IMG/VR virus record: IMGVR_UViG_3300025645_000069
Location: 1 to 64,000 of that record
Length of the DNA stretch: 64,000 nucleotides
Origin: a virus
Reading direction: 5' to 3' (one strand)
The translations under genes and the position numbers were made by a program. The notes below the pieces were generated by a model. The model was not told the origin of the DNA and did no database searches. It worked only from the letters and a program-made list of their open reading frames with translations. Positions 20,980-29,462 of the stretch are shown piece after piece. The first letter of the stretch is position 1. Each line of letters opens with the position of its first letter.

Positions 20980-21699
20980 TTATACGTATAAAAATGTCAT
21001 AATAACTTTAATAGTTGTTGCTGCTGTTGCCAGATCAGCTCCTTGAGCTCTAAAGTTAACATGAATATCTCTCGCAGCTGCGCTATATAAAGCTCCTGCT
21101 ACAGTAAGTGCTTCAGAGGTTGCTGGTCCACCTAATGGGCCTATACCTGCAGTTGCAAAATGATTTGCAGCATGTCCATGAGAATTTTCAATAACATATA
21201 AAGGAACATTCGCTGTCCAAGTTACTGCTGCTCCACCATCGTCACATAAAGCTGTTAAATCCAATAACTGATTGCCAGAAGCAGCTGTACCGATTTCAAT
21301 ATCAAAATCGTTTCCAGAACTTCCTCCAGTTACAATGTTTCCAGCTGGAATACATATAACATCTTTAATAATTGTACCAGCTGGTTGTGATATAGCTGGT
21401 ACCGCATAATCTGTATCGTCTGTTACCGCAATTGTAGCTGATGTTGCTGTTGCTGAGGATATTTTAAATGCTCCATCAGCACCAATAGAAACACCACCAG
21501 TTAAGATGTGTGCATCTGTTGTTGCATCACCAACTGTTAAATTGCTGACAATAGACTGAGCATTTGTATCAGACGAACTGATATAATCTCCCGCAAGATC
21601 ATTAAAATCCTGTGCTCGAACGGGAGTATTACCAACTAGTCCTCCTTTATTTTTAGAAGGAGCAACGTTAGCGTTTGTTATTTTTGCTGTTCTTGCCAT
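20980..21699 (-). CDS. Virion structural protein, 239 aa (head fibre or decoration candidate)
   Basis: A 239-residue protein. The first 50 residues look like an attachment region (PVRAQDFNDLAGDY, a pattern common at phage fibre N-termini). The rest is Ala/Thr/Ile-rich and beta-like, with an HGHAANHF segment and a hydrophobic end, IKVIMTFLYV. It lies between the connector-like gene and the 423-residue structural gene. A head-fibre, decoration or neck role fits; the choice is inference. Confidence 0.5.
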   Translation of the reverse strand: MARTAKITNANVAPSKNKGGLVGNTPVRAQDFNDLAGDYISSSDTNAQSIVSNLTVGDATTDAHILTGGVSIGADGAFKISSATATSATIAVTDDTDYAVPAISQPAGTIIKDVICIPAGNIVTGGSSGNDFDIEIGTAASGNQLLDLTALCDDGGAAVTWTANVPLYVIENSHGHAANHFATAGIGPLGGPATSEALTVAGALYSAAARDIHVNFRAQGADLATAATTIKVIMTFLYV

Positions 21700-21704
21700 T
21701 TTAT

Positions 21705-22388
21705 TTATTCTATTTCGTTAAGTTCTATTTTACTTGATTGGTATCGTGGTTGCTCTACATTCTCTAAAGCATCTACAACAGCCATTCTTACGATTTCCTT
21801 ATGCGTATGTTCTGCTAGAGAACAATCTACATCAGGCTCTATAAGCAGAGGATTTTTAATATATCTTAAATGATATTCGCTAACAATTTGATTGTCTCCG
21901 CATATCAATTCAAAATTATTGTCAAATCCTTTTCCTCCAAAATCTAATCTATAAACTGTATGTTTATTAGGTTTATTAAAAGGGTCGTCTATAATTTTAT
22001 TATACCTATCGTGAGTTATTGGTTTTACACCAACTCTAGTAGATCCTGATTGTTCTACTGTTTGAACATTAGCTTCTTCATTTATTGCATGTCTGTAATC
22101 TTCAGGCAACGCAACAAATTGGCCGTTAGGTTTATTGTGTGCTTGATCTACAGCAGAAGGAACAATTACAGCATTACTTATTAATGTTCTTAAATCGTCT
22201 CTACGCTTTTGATCTTCTTCAAAATTTGTACGTCTAGTGTTATTTCCAAATGCACGTTTAGATATAAACTTCTCTTGAGATATATTCAAAAAAGAATCTA
22301 TCTCTTCTTCAAGGAAAGAAGGGGCATCAAAAGAGTCCCCTTTATCCATTAGAAGTTTAAATTCAGCATGCATTTCTATTCTAGTCAT
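21705..22388 (-). CDS. Head-tail connector-like protein, 227 aa
   Basis: A 227-residue, mostly helical, charged protein starting MTRIEMHAEFKLLMDKG, with EEEIDSFLNISQEKFISKR following. Length, helical N-terminus and position after the capsid gene match the adaptor/ring proteins that sit under the portal in podoviruses, including crAss-like ones. The start ATG lies two bases after the stop of the 289-residue gene. I see no catalytic motif. Confidence 0.55.
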   Translation of the reverse strand: MTRIEMHAEFKLLMDKGDSFDAPSFLEEEIDSFLNISQEKFISKRAFGNNTRRTNFEEDQKRRDDLRTLISNAVIVPSAVDQAHNKPNGQFVALPEDYRHAINEEANVQTVEQSGSTRVGVKPITHDRYNKIIDDPFNKPNKHTVYRLDFGGKGFDNNFELICGDNQIVSEYHLRYIKNPLLIEPDVDCSLAEHTHKEIVRMAVVDALENVEQPRYQSSKIELNEIE

Positions 22389-22389
22389 A

Positions 22390-23259
22390 CTATTTTGCTA
22401 TAGACATTTTTCCTTTTAAATCTAAATATACTTCCTGATTATCAGGATTTTGTAAATACTCAATAGCTTGCTCAAGTGTGTATCCTACAACATCTCCACC
22501 AGGAAGTTGATACTTAGTACCATTCTTCACAAGAACTCTTGATGATATACAATCATCAATAAATGCTCTCATTTTAAATGTAGGATCTTCTACAGTATTA
22601 ATAAACGTTTGAGGATCTTCTGTTACAATCTTATCAAGTTGAGACTCAATAAAATCTACAGAAGCTGTATCTCCAGCACGTTTACCCATTACTTTAAGAA
22701 CATCTGCCATTTCTGTTGTTGACATATTACTAAACACTTTGTAAGCTCTTCGCTTAAGTTTAGATTTTTTATTTTCCATTTTAGCTTCTTGCTCAACTGA
22801 AGTCATCACGTATTCTGCAAAAGGAGTGTCAAAACGCTCCATTTCAGAATTAGCAACTCTTTGGTGAGCTTTTAAAACTAAATATTTTACTTCGTCTTCT
22901 GGGCTATTAGTATCTAATGAGATACCTTCTGAAGGAACATCTATTTTAAACATAGTCCAATAATCTCTATTGTACTTTGATAATGTTCCAGGAGACATAT
23001 GCATCTTTCTTTCAAGACGTTTTTCGTCTGCTTCTGTTAACCCAGTATTAAGAATTCCAGTTCCCTTTGTTGCTTGAACGGTTAATCTTTCAAAACATTT
23101 AGAATAACGGAGGCTCCCGTCGTGATCGTCGGGAAGCCATCCGTGCTTCTTTATAGGTTTTAAAGTAACCTTAGTAGTATCAATAACACTTTCTCTCTCC
23201 ACTTGAACAGCTTCTACTACTGCCGAAACAGTTTCTTTTTTAGCTATCTTTTTTGCCAT
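22390..23259 (-). CDS. Head-module protein, 289 aa
   Basis: A 289-residue Lys/Glu-rich, largely helical protein. The N-terminal 30 residues are basic and low in complexity, then comes a folded-looking region with LKPIKKHGWLPDDHDGS. It lies just downstream of the major capsid gene. Similarly placed genes in crAss-like phages encode minor head or cargo proteins, but I cannot identify this one. No enzyme motif is seen. Confidence 0.5.
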   Translation of the reverse strand: MAKKIAKKETVSAVVEAVQVERESVIDTTKVTLKPIKKHGWLPDDHDGSLRYSKCFERLTVQATKGTGILNTGLTEADEKRLERKMHMSPGTLSKYNRDYWTMFKIDVPSEGISLDTNSPEDEVKYLVLKAHQRVANSEMERFDTPFAEYVMTSVEQEAKMENKKSKLKRRAYKVFSNMSTTEMADVLKVMGKRAGDTASVDFIESQLDKIVTEDPQTFINTVEDPTFKMRAFIDDCISSRVLVKNGTKYQLPGGDVVGYTLEQAIEYLQNPDNQEVYLDLKGKMSIAK

Positions 23260-23299
23260 CTTCTTATGTGCTTATATTAATTTAATTATTACTAATTTA

Positions 23300-24751
23300 T
23301 CAAACAGTTGATGAGTAAATCAATTCTGCACAAGACATTGGGTTTTGAATTAAAACACCTTGTTGCGCTTGAGCAAATAATTGATAACCATCTACAGGAG
23401 ATGAAGAACCTGATGAGAACGATGTGTTTGGTCCTAACGGTGAAGTTGAACCAGCAACGTGCCACATTAATTCTTTACGTCCTTTAGGGTATACTCGACG
23501 GATGTTGTTTTCTCCACCTGAAGTACCCATGTTTAGAATAGTGTAACGGTAAGACTCAGTGTATCCACCTTTTGGGTGCGGCACACGGTTACGAATCTCA
23601 TCATCATATAATGGTAAGTGAACTAGAGTAAACTTGATACCTTGTGGTCCCATGTATTCTCTGTACTGACCTTGGAATCCTAGATTTTGTCCATCACCAG
23701 AAATTCTTTTAGAATCTAATGGTTGGAATCTAGCAGCGTGGTTTTCAAGAGCTCTATGGAATTGTACCATACCTCTTTCACCTGTAAACGCTACAAAGTT
23801 ACGTTGATCTTCTGGAAGTAAGTTAATTGAAAGGTTCAATAACACATCTTCTAAATAGTCAATTGTAAAGTCTGTATAGTGGAATTTGTAAGATGGAGAG
23901 ATTTGCTCACGTAAACCTGCACCTTCAACGATAGCAGATCCAGAGTCACCCATCATAGCATAAGCTCCATTAACTTGTTTGTTAGATTTAGAGAACCAAA
24001 GCATACGCTCTTTTTCTTTCATCCACTGACACATAAATTCGTATTCAGCATACTGAGTCCAAATCTTAGTAGATTTGTTAGACTTAGGGTCTAGCATCTC
24101 AATAACTAAAGGACGTTGGTGCATGTTTCCAGGCACAGTGTAAGTCTTAGATAAGAAAGACATTGCATTACGCATTTTAAACGGAGAACTATAATGAGTT
24201 TCACCGTAAGTTCTGTTTAAAGTTCTTTCTTGTGGAGAGTACTCCTTACTTGCTCTAGATCCTGCTGCAATTAAGCTTGGAGGAATAAAGTCTGCAGGAT
24301 TAGAAGTCATCAAAGTACAAGGGTAAACAAAGGAAGCTCCTTCCATAAAAGGCTCTTGCATCACACGAACAGCAGTTTCACCGTCATCTAAAACTAGTTT
24401 ATCAGACATAGCGAAATATTTTTCTGCCATTTTAATATTTACGATAGCACCGAATTGCCCAGGCTTAGCTGCTAAACCTGCATCTGAACTACCTTGTATA
24501 ACCACGGCTTTCTCATCGTCACCTTTTAGGTACCATTCAAAGTCGTTATCTGTGTCAAGCTCTTGCTCTCCACCTCCAACAGATAGGAAGTAATCCATAC
24601 CTGCATATTGATTCATACCAAATACTCTACTAATGATATTTGATACCAGTGTAGGTTCGGCTGCGAATACGCTTCCTAGGTGGTTCTCAGTTGTTAAGCC
24701 AGACCAGCTTTTAGGAGCGTACAATTGTAATGAACTAATTGTGTTTGCCAT
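23300..24751 (-). CDS. Major capsid protein
   Basis: A 483-residue protein that fits a HK97-fold capsid protein in length, composition and place: downstream of portal and scaffold-like genes and upstream of connector genes. The N-terminus runs MANTISSLQLYAPKSWSGLT, and a Gly-rich segment VGGGEQEL near residue 60 precedes a WYLKGDDEKAVV strand. crAss-like capsid proteins are of about this size. Neighbouring base use favours more regulated codons (ACG, CGT) than nearby genes, as expected for a highly expressed product. The leader before ATG is A/T-rich with no Shine-Dalgarno site, as usual in Bacteroidota. Confidence 0.85.
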   Translation of the reverse strand: MANTISSLQLYAPKSWSGLTTENHLGSVFAAEPTLVSNIISRVFGMNQYAGMDYFLSVGGGEQELDTDNDFEWYLKGDDEKAVVIQGSSDAGLAAKPGQFGAIVNIKMAEKYFAMSDKLVLDDGETAVRVMQEPFMEGASFVYPCTLMTSNPADFIPPSLIAAGSRASKEYSPQERTLNRTYGETHYSSPFKMRNAMSFLSKTYTVPGNMHQRPLVIEMLDPKSNKSTKIWTQYAEYEFMCQWMKEKERMLWFSKSNKQVNGAYAMMGDSGSAIVEGAGLREQISPSYKFHYTDFTIDYLEDVLLNLSINLLPEDQRNFVAFTGERGMVQFHRALENHAARFQPLDSKRISGDGQNLGFQGQYREYMGPQGIKFTLVHLPLYDDEIRNRVPHPKGGYTESYRYTILNMGTSGGENNIRRVYPKGRKELMWHVAGSTSPLGPNTSFSSGSSSPVDGYQLFAQAQQGVLIQNPMSCAELIYSSTV

Positions 24752-24796
24752 TTTTAATTAATTTAATTATTACTTGTTGTTTATATAAATAGCTCC

Positions 24797-25948
24797 TTAT
24801 CGCAGAGATTTTCTCATAGTGTCAAAATTAACAGCTTTAGAGGTACCTCTACTTGGTCTGGAACCAGTTTTTTTCGTACTCTTTATTGCGTTAGCCAACT
24901 TACGAGTTGATTTAGTAGTTGACTGACGTTCAAATGCTGAAAAATCCCACTTTAGGACTGTAGCTAAATATGCTATTTTTAAATCAAACTCAGGATCTTT
25001 TTCTCTCATTCTCATGATTTCATTTTTTCCGTTTTTGTCTAACTTAGTTATACCTTTATATAGATTAGTTTTGTCTTTTGGAGACAATGCAAATCCAGGT
25101 AAAATTTCTTCTTTCTTTCCAATATGATCATTTAAGTCTTCAAGCCATTGTTCATGTGCTTGGATTCTTTGTTTTTGATCTTCTTTTTGTTTTTGAATCA
25201 AGTGAGTTTTTTCAGCTTTTTGTATCTCTTTTAAAGATGCTAAAGCTTCCTCAGCTTCTTCTTTCAAAACCCCAGAATCTTCGTATCTATTTAGCTTTCT
25301 AGTAATTCTCTCTTCAGACCAACCACTTTTAACTAATAGATCTCTTACTAACATTTTCTGCATAGAAACATTACTTTCTAAACTTTCTTCTGCTATAGAT
25401 TCGTAAGACTGCTCGCTTGCGCTAGCATTAATTAAATCATATATGTTTACACCTGCTTCATAATTATCTAAAAGATATTTAATCTCTTCAGGCATATTAT
25501 CTTTATATTCAGTTACTTTTTCGTCAATAGTATTTTGAACTTTATCTAGTAACCATTCTTCGTTATCCTCAAACTCTTCATCGTTAAAGTCTATTAACCC
25601 TTTATCTCTTTGCATTTCTGCAAAAATTCTAAGTGGGTTATCTCCTTCTTCTTCTGTAGACTCTTCAGTTTCGCTAGCTTCAATTGTTTCAGAAACTTCT
25701 TCCTCTTTATCTGCTGAAGTATTTTCTGTTTCAATTGCATTTTTATCTTCTAGCTCTTCTACGTTTGTTTCTGGAATTTCATCAACTTCTAGTATTTTTA
25801 ATTCAGGATTAAAAATACTAGGCTCTTCTGCCACTTCTAGTTCTGCTCCCTCAGCTTTTGGCTGATCTTCTTTCTTCTCTGGACTAGTAGTTAGATTATC
25901 TAACACACTTAAGTCCAATCCATCTAAAATGTTGTCTTCTATTGCCAT
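24797..25948 (-). CDS. Scaffold-like acidic protein
   Basis: A 383-residue protein, very acidic in residues about 20-130 (Glu runs such as EETEESTEEEGDN), coiled-coil-like in the middle and basic at the C-terminus (STKKTGSRPSRG). This charge layout and the position directly upstream of the capsid gene are typical of phage scaffold proteins, whose basic end binds the capsid protein during assembly. It is the first gene after the promoter at 25970-25999. Confidence 0.65.
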   Translation of the reverse strand: MAIEDNILDGLDLSVLDNLTTSPEKKEDQPKAEGAELEVAEEPSIFNPELKILEVDEIPETNVEELEDKNAIETENTSADKEEEVSETIEASETEESTEEEGDNPLRIFAEMQRDKGLIDFNDEEFEDNEEWLLDKVQNTIDEKVTEYKDNMPEEIKYLLDNYEAGVNIYDLINASASEQSYESIAEESLESNVSMQKMLVRDLLVKSGWSEERITRKLNRYEDSGVLKEEAEEALASLKEIQKAEKTHLIQKQKEDQKQRIQAHEQWLEDLNDHIGKKEEILPGFALSPKDKTNLYKGITKLDKNGKNEIMRMREKDPEFDLKIAYLATVLKWDFSAFERQSTTKSTRKLANAIKSTKKTGSRPSRGTSKAVNFDTMRKSLR

Positions 25949-25964
25949 AGAGTTTTATTTATTA

Positions 25965-26020
25965 AGTGACAAAAATAATTATTTTAAGTTAGTATACAAC
26001 ACTTTGTCACTACAGTGTTG
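25965..26020. promoter_or_regulatory. Operator-like inverted repeats over the capsid promoter
   Basis: Two inverted repeats overlap the promoter. AGTGACAAA (25965-25973) and TTTGTCACT (26003-26011) are perfect 9-bp complements, and the left arm covers the -7 element. CAACACT (25997-26003) and AGTGTTG (26014-26020) are perfect 7-bp complements, and the left arm covers the -33 TTG. Such placement suggests binding sites for a regulator that blocks or activates capsid transcription. Confidence 0.6.
25970..25999 (-). promoter_or_regulatory. Host-type promoter of the scaffold/capsid genes
   Basis: On the minus strand TTG (25999-25997) is followed after exactly 19 bases by TATTTTTG (25977-25970). 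This matches the Bacteroidota housekeeping promoter (-33 TTG/TTTG, N19, -7 TAnnTTTG). Transcription would start about 15-25 bases before the scaffold-like gene. The intergenic gap (25949-26063) is one of the few over 100 bases in the leftward genes. Confidence 0.75.
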
Positions 26021-26035
26021 GTTAAATTATTTTGT

Positions 26036-26050
26036 TTTTATAGCTAAAAC
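26036..26050 (-). repeat. 15-base motif shared with 29448-29462
   Basis: GTTTTAGCTATAAAA on the minus strand occurs here and at 29448-29462. In both places it lies 34-36 bases upstream of the -33 element of a host-type promoter. A 12-base core, in the opposite orientation to transcription, lies at 35651-35662 upstream of early genes. It could be an upstream promoter element or activator site. Confidence 0.5.
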
Positions 26051-26063
26051 ATAATTTATAAGA

Positions 26064-28523
26064 TTATACTTTTTTGTTTTGTTTCGCTATTTTTGCTTTT
26101 TCTATCCTTTCTTTGGATGCTAACTGCTCTCTTTCTAGTTGCATTTTCTCTTGTTGTAGCTGAGCGTCTTGAGCTACCTTAGCTCTTTCGATGTCTAATT
26201 TAGCTAGATCTACACTATCTCTAACACCGTTATCATTCATATCTTGATCAACAGATTTTCCTAAAAGATTCATTTGTGCAATACGCACTTTAGTTTGGTT
26301 ATCCTCAGTATTTCTTTGATCTTCTCTATTTTCTTTTTCTTGATCCAGCTGTAGTTTAGCTTGCTCAAGTTGCATTTTTTGAGCTTCTACTTCTTGTTGT
26401 TGCTGCATTTGCATTTCTTGCATTTGCATTTGTTGCTGCTGTTGTTGCTCAACTCTTTGCTGGGCTTCTTTTTCAGAACGTTTAAGATTTGTTCGTAAAT
26501 CTGATATAGAGCTTGCGTTATATATTTGTACCACATCTGATAATGTCATTTGTTCGTTCTGAAGCGCGGCATGCGTTAATTGTTTAAGTGCTTCGATTGC
26601 CATATTATCTTTAGCAGAATTAGATATAAATAATCCATACTCTGATTGTGAGAATTGATCTCCATTTAATTTAAAGAATACGTTTGCTAAATCATCTGTC
26701 ATGTACTGAATTCTTTTAGAATTTCCTTTGTACACATCTCTAGACACATTTAATAAAGTTTCTAAAACTCTAGTTTTAGTTTGATTATGAACTTCAAACC
26801 ATTTTTCTGTAATATGCGAAGATTGCACTACAGCTCGCTGTGCATTACCTACTTGTTCAGAATTAGATATTGCTCCCATTCTTTGAGGAGTTACACCAGA
26901 TAATGTATATATTTTTTGTTCTACAAAATCTAATAACTGTACGTGTTGTTGTATATAATTACCAGTTTCCATATCTAACACTTTATTTTGTGTAGATATA
27001 TTACCAGCAAGTTTACCAGTAGATTGTCCTTTCTTACCTTCGTTAAAAGAATCTACAAAACCAAACTTCATTGATTGTGCATAGTACATCCACTTTTCTA
27101 CTTCCCATCCATCGGGAATTAGTGATAAGTCTATTAAAGATATTTTACCTTGGTTAGATGCTATAGAAAGTTCTAATCTATACCACATAGTAATGTACAT
27201 GTACACCCAAGGAACTAGTCTATCCATAAGAGATACAGACTGAGCGTTGTTTGCGTTGTATATTGTTCCAACATACCCAGAACTACATAAAGATAAATTA
27301 TCCATATGTCTAAATTGTTGAGGTCTAACTCTAATGTTTATAAAAGTGTCTTCACCAATTTTAGTTCCTTCCCAGTATTCGTTAACCCACATGTACTCTA
27401 TAGATTCTCCAATACTGTCATTTATTTTATAAGTTTCTCCTACGATAGTTTCTTGTGGAATACCTTGCTCATCAATGTAAGTTAATCTTCCTATCTTACG
27501 CATAGATTTCCAAACTACTTTAGTAACTCTAATGTTACCGTCTTGATCGTAGTAATTAAATATATTTGAGTCTCCTTCAGTTCCTTCTCTATTTTGTATA
27601 AAAAGTTTTTCTTGATTAGGAAAATTTAAAAGACTTTTACTATCTACAGAACCTTTATGCCCTTGTTCTTTTTCTAGTTTATCTATTTGTGCTGCAGTAA
27701 GATCTTCGTAGTAATTATCAATAACTGTATTTATAGACATAAATGTGTCTTCTACGATAACATCAGCATTATCTACATAGTCTTCATTATGCGGTAATAG
27801 AACATAAAACTCTAAAGGATTTACTCTTCTTACAGTAGGTTCATTAGAAACTTCTTCTACACAGTAGATTTCTTCTCCCACTAGCAATGCATCTTCCCAA
27901 CCTTTAGCAAACTTTACTTTTAATTTTTGTTCTCTTTCAAGATAGTTTAAAAGTTTGTTTGCAGTAGATTCATTCATATCTTGAAAATCGTAATCAAAAT
28001 ACTTTTGAACTCTTTTTAATTCTTCAGGAATGTTTGCTTGAGCTTGCTGCATAAACTGTTGAGCTTCTTCTTGTGACGAAGGTTGCCCCATAGATTGCAT
28101 CATTTGCTCTGTAGACTGCTGTATAAGCTGTTGAAATATACCTACAACTTGTTTCTTTTTTTCTTCTTCTTTAGAAGATATAGATTCTTCGTTTATAGAT
28201 CTAACTACATAAGAAAAAGCTCTTTTGGCTTCTTCTCCAAAAAGTAAATTAAATATAGGAGATACTACGTCATAGTACTGCAGCGTAGCAGGAAGCTCTA
28301 AAGAACCTCCTAACCCTAAAGGGTCTGTAACGTATTCTAGATCTTTCTTGTCGAATTTACCATTATAAAGATCGTAGTTCCGCTTCTTTTTAAAGCGAGA
28401 ACTACGTCTTGTATTATCATAAATACCTACTAAGCCTAATCCAGCTTCTATACATTCTTCTCCCCACTTCTGAGTCTTTTTTCTACGACTCAGTTTTTGT
28501 CTAGGAAAATCTAATTTAGGCAT
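26064..28523 (-). CDS. Portal protein
   Basis: An 819-residue protein at the usual portal position, between terminase and scaffold/capsid genes. The length fits portals of crAss-like phages. The first 40 residues are basic, and the body has mixed helix and strand content. Residues about 675-760 form a Gln/Glu/Met-rich coiled coil (EQQQQQQMQMQEMQMQ), likely a C-terminal helical barrel or crown. The portal ring forms the DNA entry and exit channel of the head. The gene ends in the 115-base promoter region of the capsid genes. Confidence 0.85.
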   Translation of the reverse strand: MPKLDFPRQKLSRRKKTQKWGEECIEAGLGLVGIYDNTRRSSRFKKKRNYDLYNGKFDKKDLEYVTDPLGLGGSLELPATLQYYDVVSPIFNLLFGEEAKRAFSYVVRSINEESISSKEEEKKKQVVGIFQQLIQQSTEQMMQSMGQPSSQEEAQQFMQQAQANIPEELKRVQKYFDYDFQDMNESTANKLLNYLEREQKLKVKFAKGWEDALLVGEEIYCVEEVSNEPTVRRVNPLEFYVLLPHNEDYVDNADVIVEDTFMSINTVIDNYYEDLTAAQIDKLEKEQGHKGSVDSKSLLNFPNQEKLFIQNREGTEGDSNIFNYYDQDGNIRVTKVVWKSMRKIGRLTYIDEQGIPQETIVGETYKINDSIGESIEYMWVNEYWEGTKIGEDTFINIRVRPQQFRHMDNLSLCSSGYVGTIYNANNAQSVSLMDRLVPWVYMYITMWYRLELSIASNQGKISLIDLSLIPDGWEVEKWMYYAQSMKFGFVDSFNEGKKGQSTGKLAGNISTQNKVLDMETGNYIQQHVQLLDFVEQKIYTLSGVTPQRMGAISNSEQVGNAQRAVVQSSHITEKWFEVHNQTKTRVLETLLNVSRDVYKGNSKRIQYMTDDLANVFFKLNGDQFSQSEYGLFISNSAKDNMAIEALKQLTHAALQNEQMTLSDVVQIYNASSISDLRTNLKRSEKEAQQRVEQQQQQQMQMQEMQMQQQQEVEAQKMQLEQAKLQLDQEKENREDQRNTEDNQTKVRIAQMNLLGKSVDQDMNDNGVRDSVDLAKLDIERAKVAQDAQLQQEKMQLEREQLASKERIEKAKIAKQNKKV

Positions 28524-28532
28524 AAATTATGT

Positions 28533-28907
28533 TTAGGCTACTTCTAGAATAAGATATTCTACTAAAGGAGTATTGGCAGATGATTTTACATGTACAGTTG
28601 TATTGTCTGCAGACGGGAAGAAGCAGAATTCACCTGCGTCTAGCGTTGCAAAAATAGCGTTACCGTCATCTTCAATAATAATTTTATCTGTAGCGTCTAA
28701 GTTTTTAATGTAAACGTATGCTTTTTTGTTTGTACCTGATAAAGCTTCTACTGCAATACCCATTCGAGTTACTGAAGTTTTTACTACTGTAAGACCTTGA
28801 CGGTTATCACCATCAATTGTTAAAGCTTTAGTCACGGTTTTTGATATATTAACACTATCAAATAAATCATTACTTGATATGCTAAAGGTTGCGTTTAAAG
28901 TTGCCAT
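28533..28907 (-). CDS. Small beta-type virion protein, paralogue of the next gene
   Basis: A 124-residue protein sharing a template with the 140-residue protein upstream and the 148-residue protein at 54609-55055: an MAT-x-T-x-S-x-SS start, a Y-x-K-NL strand near residue 65, an LDAGEFCFFP turn, and a hydrophobic end with VEYLILE. This looks like a beta-sandwich decoration or head-fibre subunit. It is nine bases from the portal gene. Function is inferred from fold type and position. Confidence 0.55.
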   Translation of the reverse strand: MATLNATFSISSNDLFDSVNISKTVTKALTIDGDNRQGLTVVKTSVTRMGIAVEALSGTNKKAYVYIKNLDATDKIIIEDDGNAIFATLDAGEFCFFPSADNTTVHVKSSANTPLVEYLILEVA

Positions 28908-28925
28908 ATTTTTATTTGTTTAAGA

Positions 28926-29348
28926 TTAACCTGCTGCTTTTTCCATTAAGATGTATTCAACTGTAGGGTTACCTGCAGCTGGCTCTAAATCTATAGACTC
29001 GCAATTTGCTAAAGGAATAAATAAAAATTCTCCAGGCCCTAAAACTGCAAACCAGTCGTTTGATGTAGAGTCTGCAGTTACATCAGCTCCACCTGCACGT
29101 CTAGATACTTCTACGTACTCACCTGATGTATTACTTAAATTTTTCATGTATAAATAAGCTTTGTCTCCATCGCCTTCTATTTCTTTTACATGTATGCTGT
29201 CTTCTGTCCCATTTCCTGTTAGGTATAATTTACCTATAACTTGGGAATCTCCCGCAGGAGATAGTGAGTCTGTTTCTGTAAAACTAACTGTTTGCTTTGC
29301 AAACAAGTCAGTACTAGAAAGACTCAGGGTTACATTTACTGTTGCCAT
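28926..29348 (-). CDS. Small beta-type virion protein, decoration candidate
   Basis: A 140-residue protein with the same template as its downstream neighbour: MATVNVTLSLSSTDLFA at the start, AYLYMKNLS near residue 67, LGPGEFLFIPL near 107, and VEYILMEK at the end. It is the first gene after the promoter at 29383-29413, so it leads the portal transcript. A duplicated pair of small beta proteins beside the portal suggests capsid decoration or head-fibre subunits. Confidence 0.6.
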   Translation of the reverse strand: MATVNVTLSLSSTDLFAKQTVSFTETDSLSPAGDSQVIGKLYLTGNGTEDSIHVKEIEGDGDKAYLYMKNLSNTSGEYVEVSRRAGGADVTADSTSNDWFAVLGPGEFLFIPLANCESIDLEPAAGNPTVEYILMEKAAG

Positions 29349-29364
29349 ATTAATATTTTTTTAA

Positions 29365-29376
29365 AATTCGCGAATT
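29365..29376. promoter_or_regulatory. 12-bp perfect palindrome at the predicted transcription start
   Basis: AATTCGCGAATT is a perfect 12-bp palindrome in otherwise almost pure A/T sequence. It begins about seven bases after the -7 element at 29383-29390, so it overlaps the expected start of transcription. This is a typical operator position. Confidence 0.5.
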
Positions 29377-29382
29377 AAAAAA

Positions 29383-29413
29383 CAAAAGTAATAATTTAAT
29401 GTTATCAAACAAA
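29383..29413 (-). promoter_or_regulatory. Host-type promoter of the portal gene group
   Basis: On the minus strand TTTG (29413-29410) is followed after exactly 19 bases by TACTTTTG (29390-29383), a full match to the Bacteroidota promoter TTTG-N19-TAnnTTTG. It lies in the 107-base gap between terminase and the 140-residue gene. Confidence 0.8.
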
Positions 29414-29447
29414 TAATAATCTATAAAATTAGATTTTTAGTTTTTGA

Positions 29448-29462
29448 TTTTATAGCTAAAAC
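29448..29462 (-). repeat. 15-base motif, second copy
   Basis: GTTTTAGCTATAAAA on the minus strand, identical to the copy at 26036-26050. It overlaps the TAG stop of the terminase gene and lies 34 bases upstream of the -33 element at 29410-29413. Confidence 0.5.
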
